This document shows, piece by piece, positions 16,581 through 28,907 of a stretch of 64,000 bases of DNA. The notes beneath the pieces were generated by a model. It saw only the letters and a program-made list of their open reading frames with translations, was not told the DNA's origin and ran no database searches. The stretch is from Kandleria vitulina DSM 20405 (GTDB taxonomy: Bacteria; Bacillota_I; Bacilli_A; Erysipelotrichales; Coprobacillaceae), in NCBI RefSeq assembly GCF_000702065.1, contig NZ_JNKN01000005.1:103745-167744 (forward strand), in the 5' to 3' direction. The position numbers and the translations under genes are program-made. Numbering within the stretch: the stretch's first letter is position 1; each line of letters opens with the position of its first letter.

Positions 16581-16581
16581 G

Positions 16582-17151
16582 TTATTCGATTACCATTGCA
16601 TTAGGAATAGGTGCTGTAGGATTTTCTTTGTTGAAATGATCATAGTAAAGAACACCGTCAAAATGATCCATTTCATGCTGAATACAGATGGCAGTAAAGC
16701 CTCTTGCTACAATCTTGACATCTTTTTTAGTTAAGGCATCATAAGCTTTTAATGTAATCTTGGCATGTCTTGGGACAAGTCCTGATTTATCTTCAGGAAC
16801 AGAAAGACATCCTTCACCATGTCTTAAGTAAGCTTCTTTTTCTGTATAAGAGATAACCTTAGGATTTACAAGAACCCATTGGTCAATATTCTTTACATTA
16901 CCTTCACTATCCACATTTGGAATATAGATAGCACACATTCTTTTAAGCTGTCCTACCTGAACGGCTGCAAGGCCAACACCTGGTCTTAAATCATATTTTT
17001 CTGCGATTTCTTCATCCTGTGAATTTTTAAGATATTCAAACATATCTAATGCTAGTTTTTCATCTTCTTCACTTAAAGGGACTTTAACTTCCTTAGAAAT
17101 TTCCCTGATTAATGGATGACTGTCATCGATTATATCTTTCATAGTAATCAT
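16582..17151 (-). CDS. def: Peptide deformylase
   Basis: This enzyme removes the formyl group from the N-terminal methionine of new proteins. The 189-residue protein has the three family motifs: GVGLAAVQVG, EGCLSVPE (metal-binding Cys) and QHEMDHFDG (HExxH metal and catalytic site). The insertion-rich, roughly 190-residue form is typical of type 2 Gram-positive deformylases. The start at 17151 is chosen because GAGGTGAT lies 6 nt upstream; the frame extends six codons further without a better site. It is the only minus-strand gene in this part of the window. Confidence 0.96.
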   Translation of the reverse strand: MITMKDIIDDSHPLIREISKEVKVPLSEEDEKLALDMFEYLKNSQDEEIAEKYDLRPGVGLAAVQVGQLKRMCAIYIPNVDSEGNVKNIDQWVLVNPKVISYTEKEAYLRHGEGCLSVPEDKSGLVPRHAKITLKAYDALTKKDVKIVARGFTAICIQHEMDHFDGVLYYDHFNKENPTAPIPNAMVIE

Positions 17152-17271
17152 GTTTTTATCACCTCGCACGCATTATATCAAATATCCTTATTTGTTGCTA
17201 GTCAAATGAAACTGAAGTATTTTATTTTGATGTAGAATCATGTATAATATTTTTAATATTGGGAGGTTTCT

Positions 17272-17532
17272 ATGTACGATTATCCTTTATTGGAAGAATG
17301 GACAACACAGGAAATCTGTGATGTCATTGCATTATATAACGCAGTTGAAAAAGCATATGAAGGCGGTATTAAACGTGATCAGTTCATGAAAGCCTATCGT
17401 CGTTTTACTGAAATTGTAGACTCCAAGTCTTTACAGAAACAGTTGGATCGCGCTTTTATGAAAGCATCTTCGTATTCAATCTATAAAGTATTTAAAGCGT
17501 CGCAAGAAGGGAATGATATGATTTGTCTTTAA
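17272..17532 (+). CDS. UPF0223 family protein
   Basis: An 86-residue protein closely resembling the UPF0223 (YktA) family: YPLLEEWTTQEICDVI at the start, AVEKAYEGGIKRDQFMKAYRRF in the middle and SYSIYKVFKAS near the end. The family is a small all-helical protein of unknown function. GGGAGG precedes the ATG. Its end overlaps the start of the SEDS gene by 10 bp. Confidence 0.9.
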   Translation: MYDYPLLEEWTTQEICDVIALYNAVEKAYEGGIKRDQFMKAYRRFTEIVDSKSLQKQLDRAFMKASSYSIYKVFKASQEGNDMICL

Positions 17533-18770
17533 GTGAAAATGTAAAAAGCATACTTCGTATCTTTAAGCGTTCAGGCGTTGACAAGAGTCTCTACTTTGCG
17601 ACTTTTCTATTGGCCATATTTGGTATCTATATGATTGCGGATGCTTCAGTAGGAAGCACCATCCGTTTAGGACCAAAGTTTGTTTTTGTGAATCTATTTA
17701 AACAGCTGTTCTTTGTTTCCATTGGTACTGTCGCATTATTTGTGGCGGCTAAAGGGATGAATAAAAAACTAGGAATGAACAATCTTAATAAATGTAAACT
17801 TTATTATGGGATTGCTTTAATCGCACTTTTTGCCTGTAGACTATGGAATATCAATGGGTCACATGCCTGGATTGTACTTGGTCCAGTGACCATTCAGCCG
17901 GCTGAATTCATGAAGATTATACTTGTCTTTGTATTAGCCTATACACTTGGAGAATTACCAAAAAGATATAAAATAAGCAAGTACATTAGTCCAAGAAAAC
18001 GTCGTGAACTCTTAAGAATCAAAAAGAGAGATTGCTTATATTGGCCAGTGGGCATGGTACTTGGTGCAACTGCCACTATCATTGTGATTCAGAAAGACTT
18101 TGGGTCAGCAGCCATCTTGCTCGCGATGTGTTTCGTTGTCTTTTTATGTGCGCCAGATCCATACTATCGTCCTTATAAGAAAATGGCGATTATGGCTGCG
18201 GCTGTTGGGGTTGTAGTAGTAGCTGTTGGTTCAACTTTTATCTTTAGATCACATCAGCTTCAACGTATTGTCACTTGGAAAGATCCATTAAATGAGAAAT
18301 ACATCTATTCTAAAGCTATGCAGGTCATCAATGGTCTCATTGCTTTTACTAACGGTGGACTTATCGGACGTGGTGCTGGAAATTCCGTTATGAAATTCGG
18401 TTATATCCCAGAAGCACAAAACGACTATATTTCAGCTATTGTCGCTGAAGAATTTGGATTCTTTGGTATATTGATTATTATTGTTTTATATTGTTATATT
18501 ATCTTCAAGTTATTTAACTATGCACAAAAAATCAAGAATGATAAATATAAGCTTATCCTTGTCGGAATCTCAAGTTACTTCTTTATGCACATGATTGTAA
18601 ACTTAGGTGGTGTATCAGGATACATTCCAATGACCGGTGTGCCACTTCTTCTGATCAGTGCCGGGGGAACATCTACAGTTGTCGCGATGTATTCAATAGG
18701 GGCTGCTCAGCGAGTGATTTCTATCTACAATAAAGATAAGCTAAAAAGAGAGGCGGAAGAATCATTATGA
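17523..18770 (+). CDS. SEDS peptidoglycan polymerase (FtsW/RodA family)
   Basis: A 415-residue integral membrane protein with about ten hydrophobic segments. It has the SEDS signatures HAWIVLGPVTIQPAEFMKI, QKDFGSAAILL and IPEAQNDYISAIVAEEFGF. SEDS proteins polymerise lipid II into glycan strands together with a class B penicillin-binding protein, for division (FtsW) or elongation (RodA). The position before ylbF and the pyrophosphate-side motif favour FtsW, but sequence alone does not decide. TTG 17523 is taken as start, with AAGAAGGG about 11 nt upstream. It overlaps the UPF0223 gene, and its 3' end overlaps ylbF. Confidence 0.9.
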   Translation: MSLSENVKSILRIFKRSGVDKSLYFATFLLAIFGIYMIADASVGSTIRLGPKFVFVNLFKQLFFVSIGTVALFVAAKGMNKKLGMNNLNKCKLYYGIALIALFACRLWNINGSHAWIVLGPVTIQPAEFMKIILVFVLAYTLGELPKRYKISKYISPRKRRELLRIKKRDCLYWPVGMVLGATATIIVIQKDFGSAAILLAMCFVVFLCAPDPYYRPYKKMAIMAAAVGVVVVAVGSTFIFRSHQLQRIVTWKDPLNEKYIYSKAMQVINGLIAFTNGGLIGRGAGNSVMKFGYIPEAQNDYISAIVAEEFGFFGILIIIVLYCYIIFKLFNYAQKIKNDKYKLILVGISSYFFMHMIVNLGGVSGYIPMTGVPLLLISAGGTSTVVAMYSIGAAQRVISIYNKDKLKREAEESL

Positions 18771-19141
18771 TCTACGATCTAGTCGCCGATTTTGTATCCT
18801 CACTCAAAGATGAAGATATCTATAAAACATATATTGAAGCACGACAGCGTGTTGTATCTCACGAGACTTTATCTCGTGAGATACGCACGCTTGAACGCTA
18901 TCGTGATGAAAAAGAAGCGCTTTCTCAATACGGAGAATATGCCAATACAAAAGAATTAGATGAAAAGATTTCAAAGCAAAGATTGCTGATAGATTCTTAT
19001 GAAGAAATGAGAGAGTATCGTAAAGCTCTTTTAGATTTAAATAATTATCTAGATGAACTAAACAGTATTATCTTTGCTAATATTTCTGATGAACTAGTAC
19101 TAGGAAGGATGGGAAAAATCTATGCGCGTCATCGCCGGTAA
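18767..19141 (+). CDS. ylbF: YlbF-like regulatory protein
   Basis: A 124-residue all-helical protein resembling the YlbF/YmcA family, whose members form the Y-complex influencing RNase Y and mRNA processing in Bacillus. Evidence is the helical pattern with IYKTYIEARQRVVSHETLSREI plus gene order: ylbF, rsmD, coaD adjacent as in B. subtilis ylbF-ylbH-ylbI. It overlaps the SEDS gene by 4 bp and rsmD by 20 bp. A perfect 11-bp inverted repeat lies inside the gene (18855-18883). Confidence 0.72.
   Translation: MIYDLVADFVSSLKDEDIYKTYIEARQRVVSHETLSREIRTLERYRDEKEALSQYGEYANTKELDEKISKQRLLIDSYEEMREYRKALLDLNNYLDELNSIIFANISDELVLGRMGKIYARHRR
18855..18883 (+). repeat. Perfect inverted repeat inside ylbF
   Basis: TATCTCACGAG (18855-18865) and CTCGTGAGATA (18873-18883) are perfect reverse complements around a 7-nt loop. 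No T run follows, so it is not a terminator. Confidence 0.9.
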
Positions 19142-19673
19142 ATATCGCAGCAGACAGCTTAAGAGCGTAAAGTCTGATTTAACAAGACCAACTACCGATA
19201 AGAATAAAGAAAATCTATTCAATATGATAGGTCCTTACTTTGATGGAGGCGTAGTCCTTGACCTCTTCGGTGGAAGCGGTGGACTTGGCATTGAAGCCAT
19301 GAGTCGAGGAATGGATGAACTCTATAGTGTCGATAAACAGTACAAGGCTTTTGCGGTAATCAAGGAGAATGTCAATATGCTTAAGATTGACAATGCTCAC
19401 GTCTTAAAGATGGATTATCGTAAAGCATTAATGAAGTTCAACGATGAACAGGTTCACTTTGATCTTGTTCTCCTTGATCCACCTTATGCGATGAAGATCA
19501 ATAAGGATATCATTGAAACACTAGCTAAACAAGGAAACCTCAATGATGGTTGTACTATTGTCATTGAAGATCTAAAAGAAGAAAGAATAGAGGTCGAAGC
19601 ACCTTTTGTATTAAAAAAAGAAAAAGATTTTGGGATTACTATAATGCAGATACTTGAATACAGGGGGAACTAG
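19122..19673 (+). CDS. rsmD: 16S rRNA (guanine-966-N2)-methyltransferase RsmD
   Basis: RsmD methylates G966 of 16S rRNA during 30S assembly. The 183-residue protein begins MRVIAGKYRSRQL, has RPTTDKNKENLFNMI, the SAM-binding LDLFGGSGGLGIEA and the catalytic LLDPPYAM motif (NPPY type). Length fits the family. It overlaps ylbF and lies 2 bp before coaD. Confidence 0.96.
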   Translation: MRVIAGKYRSRQLKSVKSDLTRPTTDKNKENLFNMIGPYFDGGVVLDLFGGSGGLGIEAMSRGMDELYSVDKQYKAFAVIKENVNMLKIDNAHVLKMDYRKALMKFNDEQVHFDLVLLDPPYAMKINKDIIETLAKQGNLNDGCTIVIEDLKEERIEVEAPFVLKKEKDFGITIMQILEYRGN

Positions 19674-19675
19674 TT

Positions 19676-20155
19676 ATGCGAAAAGCTGTCTATGCAGGCA
19701 CGTTTGATCCCATTACAAATGGGCATCTTGATATCATTGAACGCTCTTTGTCGTTATTTGATGAAATCCATGTCGTAATATTCTATAATCCTTATAAGAA
19801 AACAGCGTTTTCTTTAGAAGAGAGATTAGAGATGATAAGACAAGCTACAAGTCATTTAAAAGGCGTTGTAGTTGATTCAAGTGACGATCTAGCCGTAGAA
19901 TATGCACGTAAGATTGGTGCAAGTGCACTAGTTAGAGGACTAAGAGCGACTCAGGATTATCAATATGAATCACAGTTGGCTTATACCAACCAGTATTTAG
20001 CAGAAGATATTGAAACAGTCTTTCTTATGACAAGACTATCTCAGATGTTTATATCATCATCTTCAGTTAAAGAAATTGCATCACACAAAGGTGATGTATC
20101 GGCACTCGTACCTGCCTATGTCAACGAAAAAATAGTAAATAAGTATGGAAAGTAG
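19676..20155 (+). CDS. coaD: Phosphopantetheine adenylyltransferase
   Basis: CoaD makes dephospho-CoA from ATP and 4'-phosphopantetheine, the fourth step of coenzyme A synthesis. The 159-residue protein has GTFDPITNGHLDIIERS (with the TxGH nucleotidyl-transfer motif), LVRGLRATQDYQYE, and the ISSSSVKEIA segment near the C terminus. AGGGGGAA precedes the start. Its last codons overlap the upstream extension of pyrK. Confidence 0.97.
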   Translation: MRKAVYAGTFDPITNGHLDIIERSLSLFDEIHVVIFYNPYKKTAFSLEERLEMIRQATSHLKGVVVDSSDDLAVEYARKIGASALVRGLRATQDYQYESQLAYTNQYLAEDIETVFLMTRLSQMFISSSSVKEIASHKGDVSALVPAYVNEKIVNKYGK

Positions 20156-20165
20156 GAAAGAAGAA

Positions 20166-20921
20166 ATGAATTATCAGGGGAAGATGACAATTTCGTCTCA
20201 CAAGGAACTGACAAAAGATGTATTTGAAATGGTTGTAGAAGGGGACGCAGCTAAATATATCAAGGAGCCAGGCCAGTTTGTGAATATTAAGATTACAGAT
20301 GATATGACACCTTATTTAAGAAGACCAATGAGCATCTGTGATTATGATGAACATTCAATCAAGATGATCTACAAGGTTGTAGGAGAAGGCACTAAGCTCA
20401 TGTCAAAAAAACAGGTCGGAGACCAGATGGATTTCTTAACTGGATTAGGACATGGATTTATTGATTATGAGGCTAAAGAAGCCATTGTGATTGGAGGAGG
20501 ACTTGGGGTTCCACCAATGTATAATCTTGTCAAGAAATTAAAAGAAGAAGGCGTAAAAGTCAGTGCCGTATTTGGCTTTGGGAAAGAGTCAGATATGTTC
20601 TATATCAAAGAATTTGAAGCACTATGTCCAGTCTATGTTGCAACTATGGATGGCAGCTATGGCGTAAAGGGCACAGTGATTGATGCGATTAAAGAAAACA
20701 ATCTTTCTTTTGATAAATACTATGCCTGTGGACCAGTACCAATGCTTAATGCCTTAGTGAAAGCTTATCCAGACAATGGCTATCTTTCATTTGAAGCAAG
20801 AATGGGCTGCGGTTTTGGTGCCTGCATGGGATGTTCTATGAAAGTAAAAGGCGCTTCCTACAAGCGCGTATGTGTAGAAGGTCCAGTATTTAAATCAGAG
20901 GAGGTTATTGTCAATGGCTAA
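20166..20921 (+). CDS. pyrK: Dihydroorotate dehydrogenase B electron-transfer subunit
   Basis: PyrK carries FAD and a [2Fe-2S] cluster and passes electrons from PyrD to NAD in pyrimidine synthesis. The 251-residue protein has the ferredoxin-reductase pattern: RRPMSICDY (FAD), IGGGLGVPPMYNL (nucleotide), and clustered cysteines CGFGACMGCSMK followed by a later cysteine (KRVCVEGPVF) for the cluster. ATG 20166 is chosen because AGGAAAG precedes it. It is directly followed by pyrD. Confidence 0.95.
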   Translation: MNYQGKMTISSHKELTKDVFEMVVEGDAAKYIKEPGQFVNIKITDDMTPYLRRPMSICDYDEHSIKMIYKVVGEGTKLMSKKQVGDQMDFLTGLGHGFIDYEAKEAIVIGGGLGVPPMYNLVKKLKEEGVKVSAVFGFGKESDMFYIKEFEALCPVYVATMDGSYGVKGTVIDAIKENNLSFDKYYACGPVPMLNALVKAYPDNGYLSFEARMGCGFGACMGCSMKVKGASYKRVCVEGPVFKSEEVIVNG

Positions 20922-21831
20922 GTTACATGTTACATTACCAGGGTTGGATATGAAAAACCCTGTCATTCCAGCGAGTGGAACATTTGGATTCGGATATGAG
21001 TTCACTAAATTTTATGATATTAATGTATTAGGTTCTATCGCTACTAAAGGAACAACATTTACAGAACGCTATGGCAATCCTCTACCAAGAATTGCGGAAG
21101 GACCTGCCGGCATGCTTAATGCGATTGGTCTACAGAACCCTGGTGTTCACGCTGTTGTCAATGAAGAATTTGATAAGCTTTCCCATGTCTTCAATGGAAA
21201 AGTATTAGCCAATATGGGCGGACACAGCTTAGAAGAATATATTGAAACAGCTAAAGTACTTTCACAAAGTGACATTGTCGGTGCCTTGGAATTAAATATT
21301 TCATGTCCAAATGTCAAAGAAGGCGGTATGCAGTTTGGAACAGATCCAGAACTTGCAGCTAAAGTCACTCGTGAAGTCAAGAAGGTTTCTTCAAAACCAG
21401 TCTATGTCAAGCTTTCTCCAAATGTCACTGATATAGTCGCTATCGCTAAAGCCGTAGAAGCAGCTGGCGCTGATGGAATCTCTATGGTCAATACTTTATT
21501 AGGTATGCGCTTTGACATTAAGACTGGTGCACCTATTATTAAAAATAAGACAGGGGGCTACTCTGGCCCTGCCATCTTCCCAGTAGCCTTGAGAATGGTT
21601 TATCAGGTTTCTCAGGCCGTCAATATTCCTGTCATCGGAATGGGAGGTATTTCATCTGGAAAAGATGCTATTGAAATGATGATCGCTGGTGCAAGCGCCG
21701 TAGAAGTAGGATGTGCCAACCTCGTAGATCCTTATGCTTGTCCTAAAATCATTGAAGAAATGGAATCCATTCTTGATGAAATGGGAATCGAAGATGTCAA
21801 CGACATCGTCGGTAAATCACATCAATTTTAA
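20914..21831 (+). CDS. pyrD: Dihydroorotate dehydrogenase B catalytic subunit
   Basis: Oxidises dihydroorotate to orotate with FMN as cofactor. The 305-residue class 1B enzyme has IPASGTFGFGYE at the start, the catalytic cysteine in LELNISCPNVKEGG, VKLSPNVTDI, and the FMN-binding GMGGISSGKDAIEMMIAGAS near the C terminus. ATG 20914 follows GAGGAGG by 8 bp and overlaps the end of pyrK. The pair works as one heterotetramer. No other pyr genes are in the window. Confidence 0.96.
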   Translation: MAKLHVTLPGLDMKNPVIPASGTFGFGYEFTKFYDINVLGSIATKGTTFTERYGNPLPRIAEGPAGMLNAIGLQNPGVHAVVNEEFDKLSHVFNGKVLANMGGHSLEEYIETAKVLSQSDIVGALELNISCPNVKEGGMQFGTDPELAAKVTREVKKVSSKPVYVKLSPNVTDIVAIAKAVEAAGADGISMVNTLLGMRFDIKTGAPIIKNKTGGYSGPAIFPVALRMVYQVSQAVNIPVIGMGGISSGKDAIEMMIAGASAVEVGCANLVDPYACPKIIEEMESILDEMGIEDVNDIVGKSHQF

Positions 21832-21857
21832 CAAGAGTGCAACGCACTCTTGTTTTC
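21831..21857 (+). terminator. Rho-independent terminator after pyrD
   Basis: ACAAGAGTGC, a 3-nt loop and GCACTCTTGT followed by TTT. Confidence 0.9.
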
Positions 21858-21880
21858 ACTAAAACGAAAGGATGATACAT

Positions 21881-24022
21881 ATGAATTTGGATAATCTATT
21901 AAATCCTAAACAAAAAGAAGCAGCCACATACCTTGATGGACACTTGCGTATTATCGCTGGTGCAGGATCAGGGAAGACGAGAGTTGTTACATATAGAATT
22001 GCTTATCTAATTGAAGAAATAGGAGTCAACCCACGTAATATCTTAGCCATCACATTTACCAATAAGGCGGCTAATGAGATGAAAGAAAGAGTAGAAAAGA
22101 TACTTGGTGCTTCCGCATTTGGAGCAACTATCTGTACTATTCATTCTTTATGTGTAAGAGTTCTCCGTCAGCATGCTTCTTTATTAGGTTATCCACATAA
22201 TTTCATCATCATGGATGAAGAAGATCAGAAAGCACTCATTAAAAAGCTATTTAAAGAAAAAGAAATATCAAGTAAGTCATTAACAGTAAAATCAATGATC
22301 AATTATATTTCATCATATAAGATTGCGATGATTTCTCCAGATCGTGCATTGAAGATGTCTTCAATACCAATTGAAAAAACCAAAGCAGAAATCTATCAGC
22401 TATATGAAGACTATAATAAATCACATGCCATGATGGACTTTGATGATCTTCTTCTTAATACCTTAAGACTCTTCCAGGATAATGAAGATGTCGTAGAAAA
22501 ATGGTCAAGACGATACCAGTTTGTACATGTAGACGAATTCCAGGATGTTGGTGAAATAGAATATCAGCTTATCCATTACTTTGGAAAACAATCCACAGTC
22601 TGTGTTGTAGGTGATCCTGATCAGACAATCTATTCATTTAGAGGAAGTGATGTCAACTTCATCCTTAACTTTGATAAAGACTATGAAAATGTAAAGACGG
22701 TTATACTAGATCAGAACTATCGTTCTACTAAGACCATTTTGGAGATTTCCAACAATCTTATTAGAAAGAATAAGAACAGACTGGAAAAAGATCTTTTTAC
22801 TGAAGGAGAAGATGGCAACAAGGTTGTTCATTATGTTGGTAAAGATGAAGCTTCAGAAACACATTTTATTACCAATACGATATTGGATTTAGTCAATAAG
22901 GGAGAAGCCGAATACCGTGATTTCTGTATTCTTTATCGTGCTAACTACCTCTCTCGTCCTATTGAACAAGATCTCATTAGCAAGAATATGCCTTACAAGA
23001 TTTTTGGGGGACTTAAGTTCTTTAGCCGTAAGGAAGTCAAGGATGCCTTAAGCTATCTTAGACTGGTGGTTTCCAATGATGATCTGTCTTTTGAACGTAT
23101 TGTCAATGTGCCAAGCCGTGGCGTGGGTGCTAAGACATTAGAAAAGATTCAGATGTGTGCTATTGATAATCATTTAAGCAACTATGAAGCATTGTGCTTC
23201 TACAGCGATGCTATTGGAATTGGTGGTAAGGCAAAGAAGGAATTAAAAAACTTTGTACAAGCTATTGAAAAGGCAAGAGCATCAATCAAGTCAGTTGAAG
23301 AGATGTATGATGATCTTATGAAAGATACCGGCTATCTGGATATGTTAAAGAATAACAATGAAGAAAGCCGTATTGACAACTTGATGGAATTAAAGAATTC
23401 CATCGCTACCTATATGAGAGAGCATCCTGAGAATGCGACTTTAGAGGAATATCTTCAGGATATTGCTTTATATACAACACAAGATGATGCCACATCAGAA
23501 AACTATATTTCCTTGATGAGTATTCATATGGCCAAGGGTCTTGAATTTGACTATGTCTTTGTGACAGGCATGTCAGAAAACATTTTCCCATCTATTCGTT
23601 CTATTGAAGAAGAAGGGGATGATGGTATTGAAGAAGAAAGAAGACTTGCCTATGTAGCCTTTACTAGAGCTAAGAAGAGACTGTATTTAACGGATAGTCA
23701 AGGATATAGCTTTGTCTCTCAATCACCAAAGATGACTTCTCGTTTCATTAATGAAGTAGGAAGAGATTTTGTGGAACATGTCGGAACACCTTCTCGCTTT
23801 AAGACGGAAAACTACATTAAAGTAGGAGAAACACCAGAAGAAATGATTGGTGATAATGAAGTGGGAGAATGGAAGAATGGCGATCTTGTAGAACATTCGG
23901 TATTTGGTAAAGGGGTTGTCATTGGTGTTCATGAGCGTACTGTTGATATTGCTTTTAATGTGCCCCATGGCATCAAGACTTTGATGTCTAATCATAAAGC
24001 CTTAAAGAGACTCGCTAGCTAG
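21881..24022 (+). CDS. pcrA: ATP-dependent DNA helicase PcrA (UvrD/Rep family)
   Basis: A 713-residue superfamily 1A 3'-5' helicase for repair, recombination control and plasmid or rolling-circle replication. Motifs: LNPKQKEAA (Q), AGAGSGKTRV (Walker A, about 26-34), TFTNKAANEMKERV, HVDEFQDVG (Walker B, near 217), GDPDQTIYSFRG, LDQNYRST, SLMSIHMAKGLEFDYVFV and EERRLAYVAFTRAKKRL. The C-terminal Tudor-like segment (LVEHSVFGKGVV) is present. ATG 21881 follows AAAGGA. Next come ligA and camS, the order also found in staphylococci. Confidence 0.97.
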   Translation: MNLDNLLNPKQKEAATYLDGHLRIIAGAGSGKTRVVTYRIAYLIEEIGVNPRNILAITFTNKAANEMKERVEKILGASAFGATICTIHSLCVRVLRQHASLLGYPHNFIIMDEEDQKALIKKLFKEKEISSKSLTVKSMINYISSYKIAMISPDRALKMSSIPIEKTKAEIYQLYEDYNKSHAMMDFDDLLLNTLRLFQDNEDVVEKWSRRYQFVHVDEFQDVGEIEYQLIHYFGKQSTVCVVGDPDQTIYSFRGSDVNFILNFDKDYENVKTVILDQNYRSTKTILEISNNLIRKNKNRLEKDLFTEGEDGNKVVHYVGKDEASETHFITNTILDLVNKGEAEYRDFCILYRANYLSRPIEQDLISKNMPYKIFGGLKFFSRKEVKDALSYLRLVVSNDDLSFERIVNVPSRGVGAKTLEKIQMCAIDNHLSNYEALCFYSDAIGIGGKAKKELKNFVQAIEKARASIKSVEEMYDDLMKDTGYLDMLKNNNEESRIDNLMELKNSIATYMREHPENATLEEYLQDIALYTTQDDATSENYISLMSIHMAKGLEFDYVFVTGMSENIFPSIRSIEEEGDDGIEEERRLAYVAFTRAKKRLYLTDSQGYSFVSQSPKMTSRFINEVGRDFVEHVGTPSRFKTENYIKVGETPEEMIGDNEVGEWKNGDLVEHSVFGKGVVIGVHERTVDIAFNVPHGIKTLMSNHKALKRLAS

Positions 24023-24057
24023 GGGAAGAATGAGGTTTTAATGTAAATGATTATTTG

Positions 24058-24063
24058 TTATAA
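24058..24063 (+). promoter_or_regulatory. Candidate -10 element upstream of ligA
   Basis: A perfect TATAAT lies about 24 bp before the ligA start in the 64-bp gap after pcrA. No strong -35 is visible. Confidence 0.4.
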
Positions 24064-24080
24064 TACAACAGGAATGGTGA

Positions 24081-27166
<3,086 letters not shown>

Positions 27167-27176
27167 GAGGAGCATA

Positions 27177-27461
27177 ATGGAAGAAGAAATGTTAAAAGAA
27201 CTTGGTCGTAAGACTATGTTCAATATTACCGATGAAGAAATGCCTGCGCTACGTGAAGAATACCATGTCTTCATGAACCATGTTAAAGCGTTGGATGCAA
27301 TAGATACAGAAGGAGTTGCCCCATTGGCATTCCCTTATGAAATAGAAACAACTTTCCTTAGAGAAGACGAACCTGTACAGATGATTTCAAGAGAAGATGC
27401 ACTTAAGAACTGTAAGGATGTACAGGCTATGCAAATCAAAGTTCCAAAGGTGGTAGGATAA
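27177..27461 (+). CDS. gatC: Asp/Glu-tRNA amidotransferase subunit GatC
   Basis: The small 94-residue subunit stabilises the GatA-GatB complex. The ATG at 27177 has GTAGGAGGAG just before it. The sequence has two amphipathic helices and then a conserved APLAFPYEIE-type segment with LREDEPVQM and a variable tail. It ends immediately before gatA. Confidence 0.88.
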   Translation: MEEEMLKELGRKTMFNITDEEMPALREEYHVFMNHVKALDAIDTEGVAPLAFPYEIETTFLREDEPVQMISREDALKNCKDVQAMQIKVPKVVG

Positions 27462-28904
27462 ATGGTCACTTATTCAATTGAAGAATTACATGAATTATTA
27501 AAAAACAAGAAAATTGATATCCATGAATATTATGAAGAACTCATGAAAGAAGCAGAAGTTCAGCAGGAACGTCTTAATGCGTTTGTCACAATCACAAAAG
27601 ATGAAGCAATGAAGAACCTTGATGAATTTGATGAAAATGATCTTCTTTCAGGTATTCCTTATGTATTAAAGGATAACTACAATACAAAAGGCATTAAGAC
27701 AACTGCATCAAGTCGTATGCTAGAAGATTATGTACCAGTATATAATGCATTCGCAGTAGATCAGCTTTCTAAACATGGAGTACATCTAGTAGGGAAAGCA
27801 TCAATGGATGAATTAGCAATGGGTGGTACAAACAAGTCCGCATTGACTGGACCTGTCTATAACCCATGGGATGTACGCCGTATTGCTGGTGGTTCATCAG
27901 GAGGAAGTGCTGCCTTAGTAGCCTCTGGTCTTGTACCATTTGCGACAGGAAGTGATACTGGGGATTCAATTAGAAAACCTGCAGGATACTGTGGTATCGT
28001 TGGATTTAAGCCATCTTGGGGACGTATTTCTCGTTATGGTGTTATCCCTTATGCTTCATCATTAGATCATATGGGAATGTTCACAAGAAACGTAAGAGAT
28101 GCCGCTATTGTACTTGAAGCTATGGCTGGTAGAGATGATCGTGATATGACATCATCATTCAAGGAAGTTCCACATTATATTGAACATTTAACTAGTGATA
28201 TCAAAAATGTAAAAATTGGTGTCTTAAGATCAGTTTCTGATGAAATCAGAAATGAAGAAATCAAAGAAAACTTTGAAATGGTTGTTAATATATTCAAGAA
28301 GCTAGGTGCAACAGTCGAAGATGTAACTATGGATAAGACATTATTAAGAACAATCTTACCTTCTTATACAATCATTGCTAACTCAGAAGCAACATCAAAC
28401 CACTCTTGTCTAGATGGTATCCGTTATGGTAATAGACAAGAAGGAGAAACACCTGATGATGTTATGATCAACTCAAGAACAAATGGATTTGGTGCACATA
28501 TCAAAAGACGTTTCATTCTTGGTAACTTAGCATTAGCGACAGAAAATCAGGAAAAGATGTTCAGAAAAGCACAGAAGGTAAGAAGAATTATCGTAGAAGA
28601 ACTTAATAAAATCTATGATGACTACGATATCATTCTTACACCAAACTGTGGTAGCGTTGCACCATTGGTAGATGAAGCCAACGATGATCGTTTAAGCGAT
28701 GAATACTTAATTCTAGAAAACCATTTAGCATTAGGTAACTTTGCTGGTACACCATCATTAACATTGCCTTCAGGTTTTGTAGATGGTATGCCAATCGCAG
28801 TTAACGTGATGGGACGTTTATTTGAAGAACAGACTGTATTAAATACAGCATATGCATTAGAAGAAGAATTAGGATTAAAGAATCAGTTTAAAAGGGAGGG
28901 TTAA
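27462..28904 (+). CDS. gatA: Asp/Glu-tRNA amidotransferase subunit GatA (glutaminase)
   Basis: GatA frees ammonia from glutamine for conversion of Glu-tRNA(Gln) to Gln-tRNA(Gln). The 480-residue amidase-signature protein has K70 (VLKDNYN), S145 in GGSSGGSAA and nucleophile S169 in SDTGDSIRKP, at the spacing of the classic Lys-Ser-Ser triad. The residue before the nucleophile is D where most GatA have G. No separate ribosome-binding site is seen between the gatC stop and this ATG, so coupling to gatC is likely. Confidence 0.96.
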   Translation: MVTYSIEELHELLKNKKIDIHEYYEELMKEAEVQQERLNAFVTITKDEAMKNLDEFDENDLLSGIPYVLKDNYNTKGIKTTASSRMLEDYVPVYNAFAVDQLSKHGVHLVGKASMDELAMGGTNKSALTGPVYNPWDVRRIAGGSSGGSAALVASGLVPFATGSDTGDSIRKPAGYCGIVGFKPSWGRISRYGVIPYASSLDHMGMFTRNVRDAAIVLEAMAGRDDRDMTSSFKEVPHYIEHLTSDIKNVKIGVLRSVSDEIRNEEIKENFEMVVNIFKKLGATVEDVTMDKTLLRTILPSYTIIANSEATSNHSCLDGIRYGNRQEGETPDDVMINSRTNGFGAHIKRRFILGNLALATENQEKMFRKAQKVRRIIVEELNKIYDDYDIILTPNCGSVAPLVDEANDDRLSDEYLILENHLALGNFAGTPSLTLPSGFVDGMPIAVNVMGRLFEEQTVLNTAYALEEELGLKNQFKREG

Positions 28905-28907
28905 GAG

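Noticed and set aside
27957..27968. GatA with D in place of G before the nucleophile serine
   Set aside because: The catalytic Lys-Ser-Ser set keeps its spacing and the change is conservative in position. I believe similar variants exist in other low-G+C bacteria, so loss of function is not supported.
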